Positions 1-9,562 are shown, counted from the stretch's first letter. The stretch is DNA of 64,000 nt from Aquibacillus kalidii (GCF_014280935.1 NZ_JACLZI010000061.1:62001-126000); one strand, 5' to 3'. A program made the numbers and translations. Notes: generated from the letters alone by a model not told the origin.

Positions 1-1548
1 AGCAAGCAAGTAAAGCTATCTGCTAATGAAGCTGTTGCTAAAGCGGAGTCTTATTTAGAACTACCTTCTTCCATGTCCTACACCTCTGAACCTACCTCAG
101 ATTTGTACCTTTATCAAGATAAGAAACAATGGTTACCTGTTTATTTAGTGGAACTTCAATTCCTTGAACCTTATCCAGGACGTGAATTTGTATTTGTTAG
201 TGCAAAAGATGGCAAGGTGGTTGAAGCGTATAACGCCATATCTGAGGCGGCAGCAACTGGTACAGGTAAGAAGAGTGATGGAACTACAGTATCACTAAAT
301 ACTTATTCCTCTGGTGGCCAATTCTATTTATATGACACAACAAAACCAATGAATGGTGTAATTGAAACATATACGGCAAATAATAGAACCCAACTTCCTG
401 GTAACTATGTGACGGATAATGATAATGTGTTTAATGCTAGTGCGCAGGCTGCAGCAGTTGATGCCCATTATAATGCCGGAATTACCTATGACTACTATTA
501 TAATACTTTTGGTAGAAACAGTTATGATGACAATGGTTCATCTCTTGTCTCCACCGTTCATTATGGCCAAGACTATAACAATGCGTTTTGGAATGGTTCT
601 CAAATGGTATATGGGGATGGAGATGGGACGACATTTAGTCCACTTTCTGGTGCACTTGATGTAATTGCCCATGAACTAACTCATGCAGTAACGGAATCAA
701 CAGCTAATCTTGTTTATCAGAACCAGCCTGGTGCATTAAACGAATCAATGTCCGATGTATTTGGCACAATTGTAGAGGCTTATGATGGTGATATGGACTG
801 GCTTATGGGTGAAGATGTGTACACACCAGGAACCCGAGGTGATGGATTACGAAGCATGAAAGACCCTACGCTTTATAACCAACCCGCTCATATGAATAAT
901 TATGTAAATACTACTGCTGACAATGGTGGCGTTCATACAAATAGTGGTATCCCTAATAAGGCTTTCTATAATATTGCCACAAAAATTGGCTTGGATAAGT
1001 CAGGAAAAATTTATTACCGTGCATTAACTACTTATTTAACCTCTCAATCAGACTTTGCTGATGCAAGAAGTGCTTTATTACAAGCTGCAAATGACCTATA
1101 TGGAGAATCAAGTTCTGAATATACAGCAGTTGAAAATGGGTTTGCAGCAGTTGGGATTAATGGATCAGGTGGAGTAGGGGGAGATGAAACACCTGGTTCT
1201 GACAACTATGAGCCGAATGATAATATAAATAATGCGTTTGGACCATTAACTAGTGGGAAAACATATCAATCTTTTATTTCCACTACAACTGATGAAGACT
1301 TCTTCAAATTTAACGCAAATTCAGGAAATAATGTACGGATAAATTTATCTAATCTTCCTGATGATTATGATGTGTACTTATATAATTCAGGAGGATCCCT
1401 AGTGGGTAGCTCTGAAAATGCTAGAACAAGAAGTGAGACGATAAATCATTCTATATCCCAAAGCGGTACCTACTATGTGTTAGTTGTAGGGTGGAATGGT
1501 GCAAATAGTGTATCTAATCCTTATCACTTAACAGTTTCTGTTAATTAA
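1..1548 (+). CDS. Thermolysin-like neutral metalloprotease (M4) with C-terminal PPC domain, 5' truncated
   Basis: Secreted zinc endopeptidase of the thermolysin/bacillolysin family. The reading frame is open from base 1, so the signal peptide and most of the propeptide lie outside the window; the first ATG at 73 is internal. Counting codons from base 1, the zinc motif HELTH is at 224-228, the third ligand Glu is at 248 (NESMSD) and the catalytic His is at 312 in GGVHTNSG. The mature enzyme probably starts near codon 83, after the PepSY/FTP-type propeptide. Codons from about 405 form a bacterial pre-peptidase C-terminal (PPC) beta-sandwich (DNYEPNDN start, DEDFFKF, GTYYVLVVGWNG), usually removed after secretion. 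A hairpin terminator follows. The family call is secure; the exact orthologue is not. Confidence 0.93.
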   Translation, partial: SKQVKLSANEAVAKAESYLELPSSMSYTSEPTSDLYLYQDKKQWLPVYLVELQFLEPYPGREFVFVSAKDGKVVEAYNAISEAAATGTGKKSDGTTVSLNTYSSGGQFYLYDTTKPMNGVIETYTANNRTQLPGNYVTDNDNVFNASAQAAAVDAHYNAGITYDYYYNTFGRNSYDDNGSSLVSTVHYGQDYNNAFWNGSQMVYGDGDGTTFSPLSGALDVIAHELTHAVTESTANLVYQNQPGALNESMSDVFGTIVEAYDGDMDWLMGEDVYTPGTRGDGLRSMKDPTLYNQPAHMNNYVNTTADNGGVHTNSGIPNKAFYNIATKIGLDKSGKIYYRALTTYLTSQSDFADARSALLQAANDLYGESSSEYTAVENGFAAVGINGSGGVGGDETPGSDNYEPNDNINNAFGPLTSGKTYQSFISTTTDEDFFKFNANSGNNVRINLSNLPDDYDVYLYNSGGSLVGSSENARTRSETINHSISQSGTYYVLVVGWNGANSVSNPYHLTVSVN

Positions 1549-1586
1549 GATTAAATTGTAGATTGACAAATAAAATTAAATTAATA

Positions 1587-1634
1587 AATGCCCATAGTTA
1601 TTAGGATTTATCTAATAATTATGGGCATTTTTAT
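1587..1634 (+). terminator. Rho-independent terminator of the M4 protease gene
   Basis: A long stem (AAATGCCCATAGTTATTAG paired with its complement around a six-base loop) is followed by TTTTTATA, 40 bases after the protease stop codon. Confidence 0.85.
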
Positions 1635-1685
1635 ATACGCAGTTTCAATTTTTTCGCTTTATGAATTTGTACTTTCCTTCATTCG

Positions 1686-1731
1686 GGTGCCTGTCACCAC
1701 CCTAATTTGCTCGATTTTTGTCGGGGGGGGA
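1686..1731 (+). repeat. GTGCCTGTCACC dispersed repeat, copy 1 (+)
   Basis: This copy has the core GGTGCCTGTCACCACCC followed by a slightly longer tail ending in GATTTTTGTCG. It is the first of 17 copies in the window and abuts a run of eight G and the 20-bp-period array, forming a repeat cluster. The core can fold as GGTG/CACC around CCTGT. Confidence 0.85.
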
Positions 1732-1750
1732 CTGGCTACCTAGGATTAGG

Positions 1751-2150
1751 GTGACGCGAACTAGCCTTGGCTTGACGCATAATTCCGCGTGGGCGACGCA
1801 TATTTTTTTGGTATGACGCATATTTTTCGCGGTGTGGCGGATATCCCCCTTGGAGGGACGCAAAATTGCTAGGGAATGACGCATTACTCGTGTGGCGACG
1901 CATAACTTTGTGTTATGGCGGATATGCCCTCTTGAGTGACGCATATTTCTCGCGGTATGACGGATATCCTCATGGAGGGACGCAAAATTGCTAGGGAATG
2001 ACGCATTACTCGTGTGGCGACGCATAACTTTGTGTTATGACGGATATCCCTTCTAAATAGAGGCATATCCACCAAATTCAGAGTTATACCTCCCATAAAT
2101 AACTAATTTATCCCCAAAAACTAAAGATATATCCCCCCAAACCAAATCAT
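1751..2150. repeat. Tandem array, 20-21 bp period, GACGCA / GGCGGATATCC units
   Basis: GACGCR or G(A/G)CGGA hexamers start at 1753, 1774, 1795, 1815, 1836, 1857, 1878, 1897, 1917, 1938, 1959, 1979, 2000, 2019 and 2039, a mean spacing near 20.4 bp. A segment of about 122 bp (1814-1929) is repeated nearly exactly at 1937-2050, so the array also grew by segmental duplication. To about 2150 the units decay into TATCC/TATACC motifs at similar spacing. Reading frames crossing the array are low-complexity and have no ribosome site. Confidence 0.85.
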
Positions 2151-2266
2151 CTACTATAAGTTGAAAACGCTCCATTTAGTGCTACTGCTACATGTATTCT
2201 CCTGTGTTCATAATTCCTACTACTAACGCATAAGAATGGCGTTGAGATATTAGCAGTTTTAAAAGA

Positions 2267-2295
2267 TTGACAAGGGGGAAATACCCGTGTATTCT
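2267..2295 (+). promoter_or_regulatory. SigA-type promoter of tcyP
   Basis: TTGACA at 2267-2272 and TATTCT at 2290-2295 are separated by 17 bp. Predicted transcription start is near 2302, leaving a leader of about 75 nt. No clear CymR operator was recognised. Confidence 0.65.
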
Positions 2296-2376
2296 AATTC
2301 ATAGTAATTTGATGTGGTTTGTTTGTAATTAGATAATTTATTCAAGGTTTTATTAAGATAGGAGGGAAAGAAGCAT

Positions 2377-3771
2377 ATGAACACATTATTTATTTTAGTT
2401 AATATAGTGATCATGCTAGCACTTATTGGTATTTTATTTTATATGCAAAAGAAACACGTTTCATTTAGTAAGCGTGTATTCACTGGTTTAGGACTTGGGA
2501 TTTTACTTGGAGCATTCTTACAGCTTGCTTTTGATCCTGGTTCAGCCGTTATTAGTACAACAACAGACTGGTATAATGTTATCGGTAGAGGTTATGTAAG
2601 CTTATTGATGATGGTTGTTATTCCACTAATCATGGTATCTATCATTCAATCAATTATTAATCTAGAAAAATCTGCTGAGTTAGGTAAAATGGCAGCGTGG
2701 ATTATAGGGATTTTAGTAGCTACTGCAATGGCGGCTGCTATTATCGGTATTTCTGCTGCGTCTATTTTTAACCTAGATGCTGGCCAAATTGAAGCGGGGC
2801 AAGCGGAAACAGATAGAGGAATTGCACTTGAAGAGCGACTAGGAACTGTGGAAGATATGACGATCCCACAACAAATTTTAAGCTTCATTCCAACTAACCC
2901 GTTCCAGGATATGACAGGCGCTCGTTCTTCTTCTACGATTGCAGTCGTAATATTCTCTATTATAGTTGGTGTGGCCGTTCTTGGTGTTAGAAGAAAACAG
3001 CCAGAACAGGCGGCAAAATTCATTGATTTAGTAAATTCTATTTACGCGGTTGTCATGCGAATTGTAACCCTAATCCTTCGTTTAACTCCTTATGGTATCT
3101 TAGGATTAATGGCGAATACAGTAGCAAGCACGGATGTAGCAGGTATTTTAGAACTTGGTAAATTCGTCGGTGCATCTTATGCGGCGCTTATTACAATGTT
3201 TATCATCCATATCATTGTAGTTGGCCTATTTGGGCTTAACCCATTAACGTATCTTCGTAAAGTATTACCAGTACTAAGCTTTGCCTTTACATCTCGTTCT
3301 AGTGCTGGAACTATTCCGCTTAATGTTCAAGCGCAAAAGAATAGTTTAGGTGTTCACGAGGGAATTGCTAACATGTCTGCATCATTCGGTGCTACAATTG
3401 GGCAAAATGGTTGTGCAGGTATCTACCCTGCGATGTTGGCAGTTATGATTGCACCATCTCAAGGTATTGATCCACTATCACCAGGATTCATTATCCAGTT
3501 AGTTCTGATTATCGGAATTAGTTCATTTGGTGTCGCTGGAGTAGGTGGCGGTGCTACATTTGCAGCACTAATCGTACTTTCTTCTATGAACTTACCGGTA
3601 GCATTAGCTGGTCTATTAATCTCTGTAGAACCATTAATTGACATGGGTCGTACAGCACTTAATGTAAACGGCGCTATGCTTTCCGGAACGTTAACATCTA
3701 GAATTTTAAAGAAACTAAATCTTAAAACGTATAATAACCCAGAGGCAATTGAAAAAGAAGTTGGCCTTTAA
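2377..3771 (+). CDS. tcyP: L-cystine/dicarboxylate-type sodium symporter TcyP
   Basis: Membrane symporter of the DAACS family that imports L-cystine. The 464 residues match the usual length of Bacillus TcyP (about 463). Features include an N-terminal membrane segment, the helix after YNVIGRGYVSLLMMVVIPLIM, the serine-rich re-entrant loop AFTSRSSAGTIPLN near residue 307, GATIGQNGCAGIYPAM, and the second hairpin GVAGVGGGATFAA. Start ATG 2377 has a strong AGGAGGG site. The gene is monocistronic, between its own promoter and a strong terminator. In B. subtilis the homologue is controlled by CymR; this was not visible here. Confidence 0.93.
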   Translation: MNTLFILVNIVIMLALIGILFYMQKKHVSFSKRVFTGLGLGILLGAFLQLAFDPGSAVISTTTDWYNVIGRGYVSLLMMVVIPLIMVSIIQSIINLEKSAELGKMAAWIIGILVATAMAAAIIGISAASIFNLDAGQIEAGQAETDRGIALEERLGTVEDMTIPQQILSFIPTNPFQDMTGARSSSTIAVVIFSIIVGVAVLGVRRKQPEQAAKFIDLVNSIYAVVMRIVTLILRLTPYGILGLMANTVASTDVAGILELGKFVGASYAALITMFIIHIIVVGLFGLNPLTYLRKVLPVLSFAFTSRSSAGTIPLNVQAQKNSLGVHEGIANMSASFGATIGQNGCAGIYPAMLAVMIAPSQGIDPLSPGFIIQLVLIIGISSFGVAGVGGGATFAALIVLSSMNLPVALAGLLISVEPLIDMGRTALNVNGAMLSGTLTSRILKKLNLKTYNNPEAIEKEVGL

Positions 3772-3784
3772 TAATTAAAGTAAA

Positions 3785-3827
3785 TACTCCCCCTATTACA
3801 GAGTACTGTAGAGGGGGAGTATTTTTT
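3785..3827 (+). terminator. Terminator of tcyP
   Basis: A TACTCCCCCT stem with its near-perfect complement AGGGGGAGTA is followed by six T, starting 13 bases after the tcyP stop. Confidence 0.9.
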
Positions 3828-4067
3828 ATGGGTAGTCCTAGTAAGAGGAAAAGTGGGTGACTCGTTTCACTAAAAAAGATAACCAATTACAGAATGCAGC
3901 ATAACCTAGAAAATACTATCCATGAACCTTAAATCTACTGTTAGCAACATACAATATTTTTGTGTATTTTTTCATCACCAACACCATTCTTATTCTCTTT
4001 AACGATAATAGTAGTGGAAGATTTTATTTAGTGAAAAAGGATTAGATTGATTAGGAGGATGATAGTC

Positions 4068-4766
4068 ATGGAAGGTGAGAATTTTATATGGCCAACGGAT
4101 ACACTGCGGGTAACGAATAGGTTTCGGACTAAAGAACGTCCAACACATCATGGGGTTGATATTGCGGAATCTGGTACACACCCAATTTTTGCCGTTGCAG
4201 CGGGTACCGTTAGCAAGTCCTATCGATCCCATAGTTATGGAGAGTGCACTTTCATCGAGCATCAAATTAACGGACAAGTATATGAAACGGTATATGGACA
4301 TATGCAAACTGGGTCTAAAGCTTTCAAGGTTGGGGATAAGGTTAATCAGGGGGAGTTAATCGGTGTGATGGGAAATACCGGTGATAGTCATGGTCAGCAC
4401 CTTCACTTCGAGCTGCATAGAGGTAAATGGAATGCTAAAAAAACGAATGCCGTTGATCCACTAGCATACCTAGAAAAAAGTTTGAGTTTAATTAGATCCA
4501 ATAATGACACCCCTAACAAAGTAAGGACTAAAACAAAGTTGTATTTACCGAAAAGTGCAAGGTCGTGGACGGTTTATAAATTAGACAAGCCTCCAGTTAA
4601 AAACGATAAAGATAACTGGGCAGGTGTACTTAAACCTTCAAAGTTTGGTGGACTACAGTATGAAGTCTTAGCAAAACCGTATCAAGATGTCGTGACAATC
4701 CAAACGAAAGACTTCGGCAAAGTGAATATATATGTCGCGAGTGTAACGGGTGCAGTGCTTAGGTGA
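4068..4766 (+). CDS. M23 (LytM-type) peptidase without signal peptide, phage-endolysin-like
   Basis: Predicted peptidoglycan endopeptidase. The zinc motif HxxxD is at H27-D31 (THHGVDIA) and the second motif HLHFE at H111-H113, in the usual lysostaphin/LytM layout. Residues 145-232 form an uncharacterised C-terminal region. No signal peptide or membrane segment precedes the catalytic domain, so export would need a holin, as for phage endolysins. I chose ATG 4068 because AGGAGG lies nine bases upstream; an in-frame TTG at 4047 has no site. The nearest holin-like gene is at 11932. Whether this is a domesticated prophage lysin or a cytosolic or mother-cell enzyme is undecided. Confidence 0.8.
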   Translation: MEGENFIWPTDTLRVTNRFRTKERPTHHGVDIAESGTHPIFAVAAGTVSKSYRSHSYGECTFIEHQINGQVYETVYGHMQTGSKAFKVGDKVNQGELIGVMGNTGDSHGQHLHFELHRGKWNAKKTNAVDPLAYLEKSLSLIRSNNDTPNKVRTKTKLYLPKSARSWTVYKLDKPPVKNDKDNWAGVLKPSKFGGLQYEVLAKPYQDVVTIQTKDFGKVNIYVASVTGAVLR

Positions 4767-4887
4767 TAGTATCTGGAAGATTAATTTCAGTGCTTAATAT
4801 CAAAATAAAAATAATAACCCGATATTTTTAGATGATTTTCACGTGTTGAAGTCTTATTTTCTTTCAGAGAACGTGGCGTAGTAAATT

Positions 4888-4926
4888 AACCTTGATTGGT
4901 TTTCCATACCTTTCAAGGTTTTTTTC
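4888..4926 (+). terminator. Probable terminator after M23 gene
   Basis: AACCTTGA pairs with TCAAGGTT across a 17-base loop, followed by a T run. The rest of 4767-5195 shows no gene. Confidence 0.5.
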
Positions 4927-5195
4927 TTCAGTGAGCTACCTAGTGGTAATTAGCTAATTATTAAATAAGCACTTTCTATTTTTAAAATATTATACAAATC
5001 TAATTATGAAGTAGGTATGGTGCAAGTTATCGTGGTTGTGCTGCTTGCCATATTACTTTAGTGATTCTAGTTTTTTTGTATAAAACATCTACATTTATGA
5101 ACTTCCACGGAACTAGTCGCCAACATAGGAATATCGTGCTATACTACTTTTGTGGATTTTTGTGGGTTTGAGAATAATATAGAGGAAGTGATCAT

Positions 5196-5969
5196 ATGTT
5201 GGCACAAAAACGGCACGAAGTAATAATGGGGAATTTATATAAATATAAATCTGTAAAGGTTGCTAAACTTATAGAAGAGTTTGGTGTTTCTGATGAAACG
5301 GTTCGTCGGGATCTTGAATATTTAGAATCTAAGCATTTATTAAAACGTGTTCATGGTGGGGCGGTCTTGAATGAGGGGGAAGAGGCAAGAAACTCTGAAG
5401 AAAAGTCATTTCATGCGAGGGAGCGCCTTCATACGGAAGAGAAGAAGATGCTTGCTAATCGTGCATTGGATTTTGTGAAGGAAGGCCAATCGATTGCGCT
5501 GGATGTTAGTACAACCAATACCCAGTTTGCTCGAGCATTGAAAACAAAGTTCAACCAGTTAACCGTTATTACCAATTCCCTTCCTATTGCTTATGAGTTA
5601 TCGGAAATGCCTCATTTTACAATCATTCTTACGGGTGGGATCATGCGTAATGAAGAGCTTTGTGTTGTAGGGGAGATGACAGAGGATTTCCTTTCCCAAT
5701 TTCATATAGACACGTTGTTCTTAAGTGCAAGTGGGATATCTCTTAATACAGGGATCACGGATTACGGTGTGCGTGAGTGGAATGTGAAGAAAAAAATGCT
5801 TGTATCGAGTAAGGAATGTTATATATTGGCTGATAGTAGCAAATTTGATGCTTCTTCCCTGTTAAAGGTCTGTTCTATCCATGATGTCAAAGGGATTATT
5901 ACTGACAACAAACTTTCTAATGATGTAAAGCAAAAATACATAAATGCTGGAATTTCCATATTTAATTAG
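5196..5969 (+). CDS. DeoR-family transcriptional regulator
   Basis: DNA-binding repressor with an N-terminal DeoR winged helix (about residues 6-60; VSDETVRRDLEYLE recognition helix, then LLKRVHGGAV) and a C-terminal DeoR sensor domain (about 80-235; DVSTTNTQFARAL, TNSLPIAYEL, LTGG and DSSKFD signatures) of the type that binds phosphorylated sugars. The length of 257 is typical. The start has GAGGAAG eight bases upstream. It lies immediately before the ABC importer/PHP/HAD operon, which it most likely controls; the effector would then be a phosphorylated intermediate of that pathway. That is inference from position and family. Confidence 0.9.
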   Translation: MLAQKRHEVIMGNLYKYKSVKVAKLIEEFGVSDETVRRDLEYLESKHLLKRVHGGAVLNEGEEARNSEEKSFHARERLHTEEKKMLANRALDFVKEGQSIALDVSTTNTQFARALKTKFNQLTVITNSLPIAYELSEMPHFTIILTGGIMRNEELCVVGEMTEDFLSQFHIDTLFLSASGISLNTGITDYGVREWNVKKKMLVSSKECYILADSSKFDASSLLKVCSIHDVKGIITDNKLSNDVKQKYINAGISIFN

Positions 5970-6150
5970 TTTCATGTGAAATCCTTTATTTCTTTTAACC
6001 TCAATTGGCGCCGTTAGACCATCATTTTTCGCTAGTAACGTAATAGCTCTATTTCTTCGTCAAAAAAACTGCTAATAGTTCTCTTTAGCGGTGCTTTTCT
6101 GCCAAAATTTCTACATGTATGCGTCCTACCAAAAGCTATAGAAAGTAATT

Positions 6151-6180
6151 AAGTACCTACCTGAAGGTGCTTTTTTTTTT
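6151..6180 (+). terminator. Terminator in the deoR / ABC intergenic region
   Basis: GTACCT pairs with AGGTGC (one G-T pair) around ACCTGA, followed by ten T. The remainder of 5970-6408 holds no gene, only candidate regulatory sequence. Confidence 0.65.
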
Positions 6181-6265
6181 ACAATCATACATAATAATAG
6201 CTGCTCCTCCTTATCGCCAGTAGTGCCTTTATTACCCTATTTAGCTAATCCTTTACACCAATATC

Positions 6266-6281
6266 ATGACAAATGTGTCAT
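6266..6281. promoter_or_regulatory. Inverted repeat upstream of ABC operon, candidate DeoR-family operator
   Basis: ATGACA-AATG-TGTCAT is a perfect six-base inverted repeat about 140 bp upstream of the first permease gene. It is the best operator candidate for the adjacent DeoR regulator, but no second copy was found upstream of the regulator itself. Confidence 0.35.
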
Positions 6282-6408
6282 TTTGTGTGTTTATTTTAAT
6301 TAAACTAACAAAAGTCCAAATTTTTACACATTATTAAAACTCTATTTACACTGGCTACATATCTATTATTTATACTTAGGATATCAAATGAGGGGGGAGG
6401 AATATAAA

Positions 6409-7335
6409 ATGGAAACAGTTATCACAAAATCAAAACCGAATAAAAAAGTAAAGCAACAGATAAACCGTGGTTATCACTCTTTAACACCGTGGTTGTTTCT
6501 ATTACCAGCAATGATTCCACTGATATTATTTTGGTTCTACCCGATGCTAAATTCGTTGTATATCAGTTTCACGAATTGGGATTATATTAGTCCTGCTTAT
6601 ACCTTTGTTTGGTTTGAAAATTATACGAATCTTATCCAAGATCCTATATTTCATGATGTGTTGTGGAATACACTCTATTTTACGGTCGGTACAGTTTTTC
6701 CAACCATTATTGGAGGGGTATTACTAGCCCTACTAGTTCTAAAAAATCAACGTGGAATGGGCATCTTTCGAACGGTTCTATTCTCGCCATGGGTTACACC
6801 AACTGTGGCTGTTGCAATTGTATGGTCATGGATCTTTGAGCCGGAGACTGGGATTGCTAATTGGGTTTTATCACTAGTCGGATTATCAGGGTTGGAGTGG
6901 ACGAGTAGCTCAACATGGGCAATGCCTGCAATCATTATTGTATCGGTATGGAAAGGTCTTGGGTGGACGATGATATTTTACCTAAATGCCCTTAGGAAAA
7001 TTCCTACTGACATTTATGAAGCAGCTTCCATAGATGGTGCTGGTAGCTTGCAGAAATTCTTTAAAATAACGGTGCCTCTTGTATCGCCAACTACATTCTT
7101 TTTAACGATTATAAGTACTGTTCAAGCACTTGAGGCCTACGATCAAATCCAAGTAATGACACAAGGAGGCCCTGCTGGAAGTACCCGAACATTGTTATAT
7201 CTATATTATCAATCAGCATTTGAGGAATTTAACATGGGAAAAGCTACAGCAGTTGCGACGGTAATTATTTTAATAACGTCCATATTATCTATCATTCAAT
7301 TTGGTTTATCCAAGAAATGGGTGCATTATCAGTAA
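6409..7335 (+). CDS. Carbohydrate/organophosphate ABC transporter permease, MalF/UgpA type
   Basis: Inner-membrane subunit of a binding-protein-dependent importer of the CUT1 (maltose/sn-glycerol-3-phosphate) family. Six membrane segments follow a short basic N-terminus. The cytoplasmic EAA loop, which contacts the ATPase, reads EAASIDGAGSLQKFFKITVP. Start ATG 6409 is preceded by GGGGGGAGG; an ATG at 6388 lies upstream of that site and was rejected. It is first in a five-gene run: permease, permease, binding protein, PHP hydrolase, HAD phosphatase. No ATPase gene is present, so a shared MsmX-like ATPase is expected. Confidence 0.9.
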   Translation: METVITKSKPNKKVKQQINRGYHSLTPWLFLLPAMIPLILFWFYPMLNSLYISFTNWDYISPAYTFVWFENYTNLIQDPIFHDVLWNTLYFTVGTVFPTIIGGVLLALLVLKNQRGMGIFRTVLFSPWVTPTVAVAIVWSWIFEPETGIANWVLSLVGLSGLEWTSSSTWAMPAIIIVSVWKGLGWTMIFYLNALRKIPTDIYEAASIDGAGSLQKFFKITVPLVSPTTFFLTIISTVQALEAYDQIQVMTQGGPAGSTRTLLYLYYQSAFEEFNMGKATAVATVIILITSILSIIQFGLSKKWVHYQ

Positions 7336-7351
7336 CGAAAGGAGGGCTAAC

Positions 7352-8197
7352 ATGAATTATAGGATATTTTGGTCTGGTACGATGACGACTGCAAAGTATT
7401 TGTTATTGAGCTTTCTAAGCTTGCTTATGTTTTTTCCATTCCTATGGATGGTTATCAGTGCATTAAAGACAAAAGATGAAATTTGGCAATTTCCACCTAC
7501 GTTATGGCCGGAAAACCCACAGTGGCATACCTTTCTTGATGCATGGAATGTAGCTCCGTTTGGGTTATATATGTTCAACAGTGTGTTTACTGCAACTTTC
7601 ATTGTTTTATTACAGGTTATAACAGGCGCGATGATGGCCTATGCCTTTACACAGTTTCAATTTCGTGGAAAAAATATACTATTCTCGATCATTTTAGGAT
7701 CTTATATGTTGCCTGTTGCCGCAACCTATGTTCCTAGTTACGTTCTATTAGCAAAATTCGATTTACTAGATACATATAGTGGCATTATTGTTTCAAATGC
7801 AGTCAGTGTATTCGGAATCTTTCTATTAAGACAAGCATTTTTGCAGGTGCCGAAAGAATTAATTGAGGCAGCTAAATTAGATGGGAGCAATCATTGGAAA
7901 ATATTGTGGAAAATTTTATTTCCACTCACGCTTCCCTCCTTCGTTACATTTGCTTTAATTAGCTTCGTTCAAATGTACAATAACTACCTATGGCCATCCT
8001 TACTTATTAAAAGTGAGGAAAAGATGCTGATTACCCAAGGGATACAGAAGTTTTTCATGCAAGAAGGTGGCTATGGATTACAATGGCCACTAATTATGGC
8101 GGCTAGTAGCTTTGTCGTCTTTCCATTACTTATTCTATTTATATTTGCACAGAAGTGGTTCGTTTCAGGAATTAATGATCAAGGAATTAAAGGATAA
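7352..8197 (+). CDS. ABC transporter permease, MalG/UgpE type
   Basis: Second membrane subunit of the same CUT1 importer. Six predicted helices; the EAA loop is EAAKLDGSNHWKILWKILFP, and the C-terminus FAQKWFVSGINDQGIKG is typical of MalG/UgpE proteins. I chose ATG 7352 because AGGAGG lies seven bases upstream; the longer frame from 7301 overlaps the upstream permease and lacks a site. Spacing of 16 bp to the first permease and 20 bp to the binding-protein gene indicates one transcript. Confidence 0.9.
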   Translation: MNYRIFWSGTMTTAKYLLLSFLSLLMFFPFLWMVISALKTKDEIWQFPPTLWPENPQWHTFLDAWNVAPFGLYMFNSVFTATFIVLLQVITGAMMAYAFTQFQFRGKNILFSIILGSYMLPVAATYVPSYVLLAKFDLLDTYSGIIVSNAVSVFGIFLLRQAFLQVPKELIEAAKLDGSNHWKILWKILFPLTLPSFVTFALISFVQMYNNYLWPSLLIKSEEKMLITQGIQKFFMQEGGYGLQWPLIMAASSFVVFPLLILFIFAQKWFVSGINDQGIKG

Positions 8198-8217
8198 TAA
8201 ACAAGGAGGAATTTGTA

Positions 8218-9552
8218 ATGAAAAGGGTTAGGAACATTGGATCTATTTTTTTGTCAGTAATGTTAATGGTTTTAATTGTTCTAGCAGGTTGTTCTAGTAA
8301 AGAAGGTAATGCGAGTGAAGGAGAGGCTAACACCACTGGTTCAAAACAGTCCGCAGATGAAAAACCATTAGAAATTGAATTTTGGTATGGGCAGGGTGGT
8401 ACTTTAGCAGAAACGATTGAAAGATTCATTGCGGAATTTAATGATAGTCAGGATACTATCACTGTTAAGGGTGTTGCGCAGGGAAATTATACGGAAACCT
8501 ATCAAAAGCTTCAAGCAGGGATAGCGGCAAAAGAAGTTCCCGCAGTAGTTTTATTGGAAAATGATGCGACTAGAAGTTTAATTAGCAAAAAAGCGATTGA
8601 ACCATTGGATAAATATATAGAAGAAAATACGGATTTTAACCCAGATGATTTTGTTCCATCTTTCTATAATCAAGGTACAGTGGATAATGGTCAATATGCA
8701 CTTCCGTTATACGGCACAACGCAGGTACTTTATTACCGAAATGATGTGTTTGAAGAGTTAGGATTAACAAAAGAAGATTTACAAACTTGGGAATCGTTAG
8801 AAGCAACTGCAGCGAAAATTAAGAAGGAAAAAGGAATGACTGGCTGGATGCCGATGTGGGGTTCGGGCAACTTAATTGATGCTGTTTACAGCAAAGGTGG
8901 CAAAATTTTAAGTGATGATGGTAAAGAAGTTCTTATTGATTCCCCTGAATGGATCGAAACGTGGGAATTTTTCCGTAAAGCTATTCATGAAGAAGAGACG
9001 ATGGCTATTAACCATGGTGGACAGGGCTGGGAATATTGGTACAAAACAATTGATGAAGTTATGCAAGGCAAGGCGTTTGGTTATACAGGATCTAGTGGCG
9101 ACCAAGGTGACTTAGACTTTAGTGTTGTATCTGCAGCACCACAGCCAGGTTGGGAGGACCATAAGGCAGCACCAGGAGCGGGTGCCTTACTAGGGGCCAT
9201 TCCAGCGGCAGCTTCCGATGCTGAAAAAGCAGCTGCTTTCGAATTCCTATCCTTTTTTACCAGCGCCGAAAAAACAGCGGACTGGTCCATGAGTACGGGT
9301 TACATTGCTGTTCGAAAGTCTGCTAAGGAAGTGGCTGCGTTTAAGGCCTATGCGGAAGAAAATCCACAAATTTTAATTCCGTTAGAGCAAGCTGAATCAG
9401 CATCAGCTCCATTTGTTGATCCAACTGGTGGGAAAATCTTAGATGCGCTCTCTATCGCAACAGATAAAGTAGAAATCGAAGGAGTATCTGCTGAAAAAGC
9501 ACTTAAAGAGGCTAAGGAAACAGCCCAACAAGCGTTAGACGCTGTACAATAA
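8218..9552 (+). CDS. Extracellular solute-binding lipoprotein of the CUT1 importer (UgpB-like)
   Basis: Substrate-binding lipoprotein (family 1 solute-binding fold). The N-terminus is a lipoprotein signal peptide with lipobox LAGC (Cys near residue 24) and an acidic/Ser linker. The body has the LEIEFWYGQGGTLAETIERF opening and the later PLYGTTQVLYYRND motif seen in UgpB-type glycerol-phosphate and oligosaccharide binders. The gene follows the second permease by 20 bp with AGGAGG. The substrate cannot be read from sequence; the neighbouring PHP and HAD hydrolases favour a phosphorylated compound. Confidence 0.88.
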   Translation: MKRVRNIGSIFLSVMLMVLIVLAGCSSKEGNASEGEANTTGSKQSADEKPLEIEFWYGQGGTLAETIERFIAEFNDSQDTITVKGVAQGNYTETYQKLQAGIAAKEVPAVVLLENDATRSLISKKAIEPLDKYIEENTDFNPDDFVPSFYNQGTVDNGQYALPLYGTTQVLYYRNDVFEELGLTKEDLQTWESLEATAAKIKKEKGMTGWMPMWGSGNLIDAVYSKGGKILSDDGKEVLIDSPEWIETWEFFRKAIHEEETMAINHGGQGWEYWYKTIDEVMQGKAFGYTGSSGDQGDLDFSVVSAAPQPGWEDHKAAPGAGALLGAIPAAASDAEKAAAFEFLSFFTSAEKTADWSMSTGYIAVRKSAKEVAAFKAYAEENPQILIPLEQAESASAPFVDPTGGKILDALSIATDKVEIEGVSAEKALKEAKETAQQALDAVQ

Positions 9553-9562
9553 ACCAATAAAG

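Noticed and set aside
1702..2096. Two open frames on the minus strand rich in RH, CV and SH repeats
   Set aside because: They are translations of the 20-21 bp tandem array, have no ribosome site and change register with the array.
5017..5061. A 14-codon hydrophobic peptide frame (MVQVIVVVLLAILL)
   Set aside because: It has only a weak GTAGG upstream, is very short, and no antisense RNA promoter could be recognised, so a type I toxin call is unsupported.
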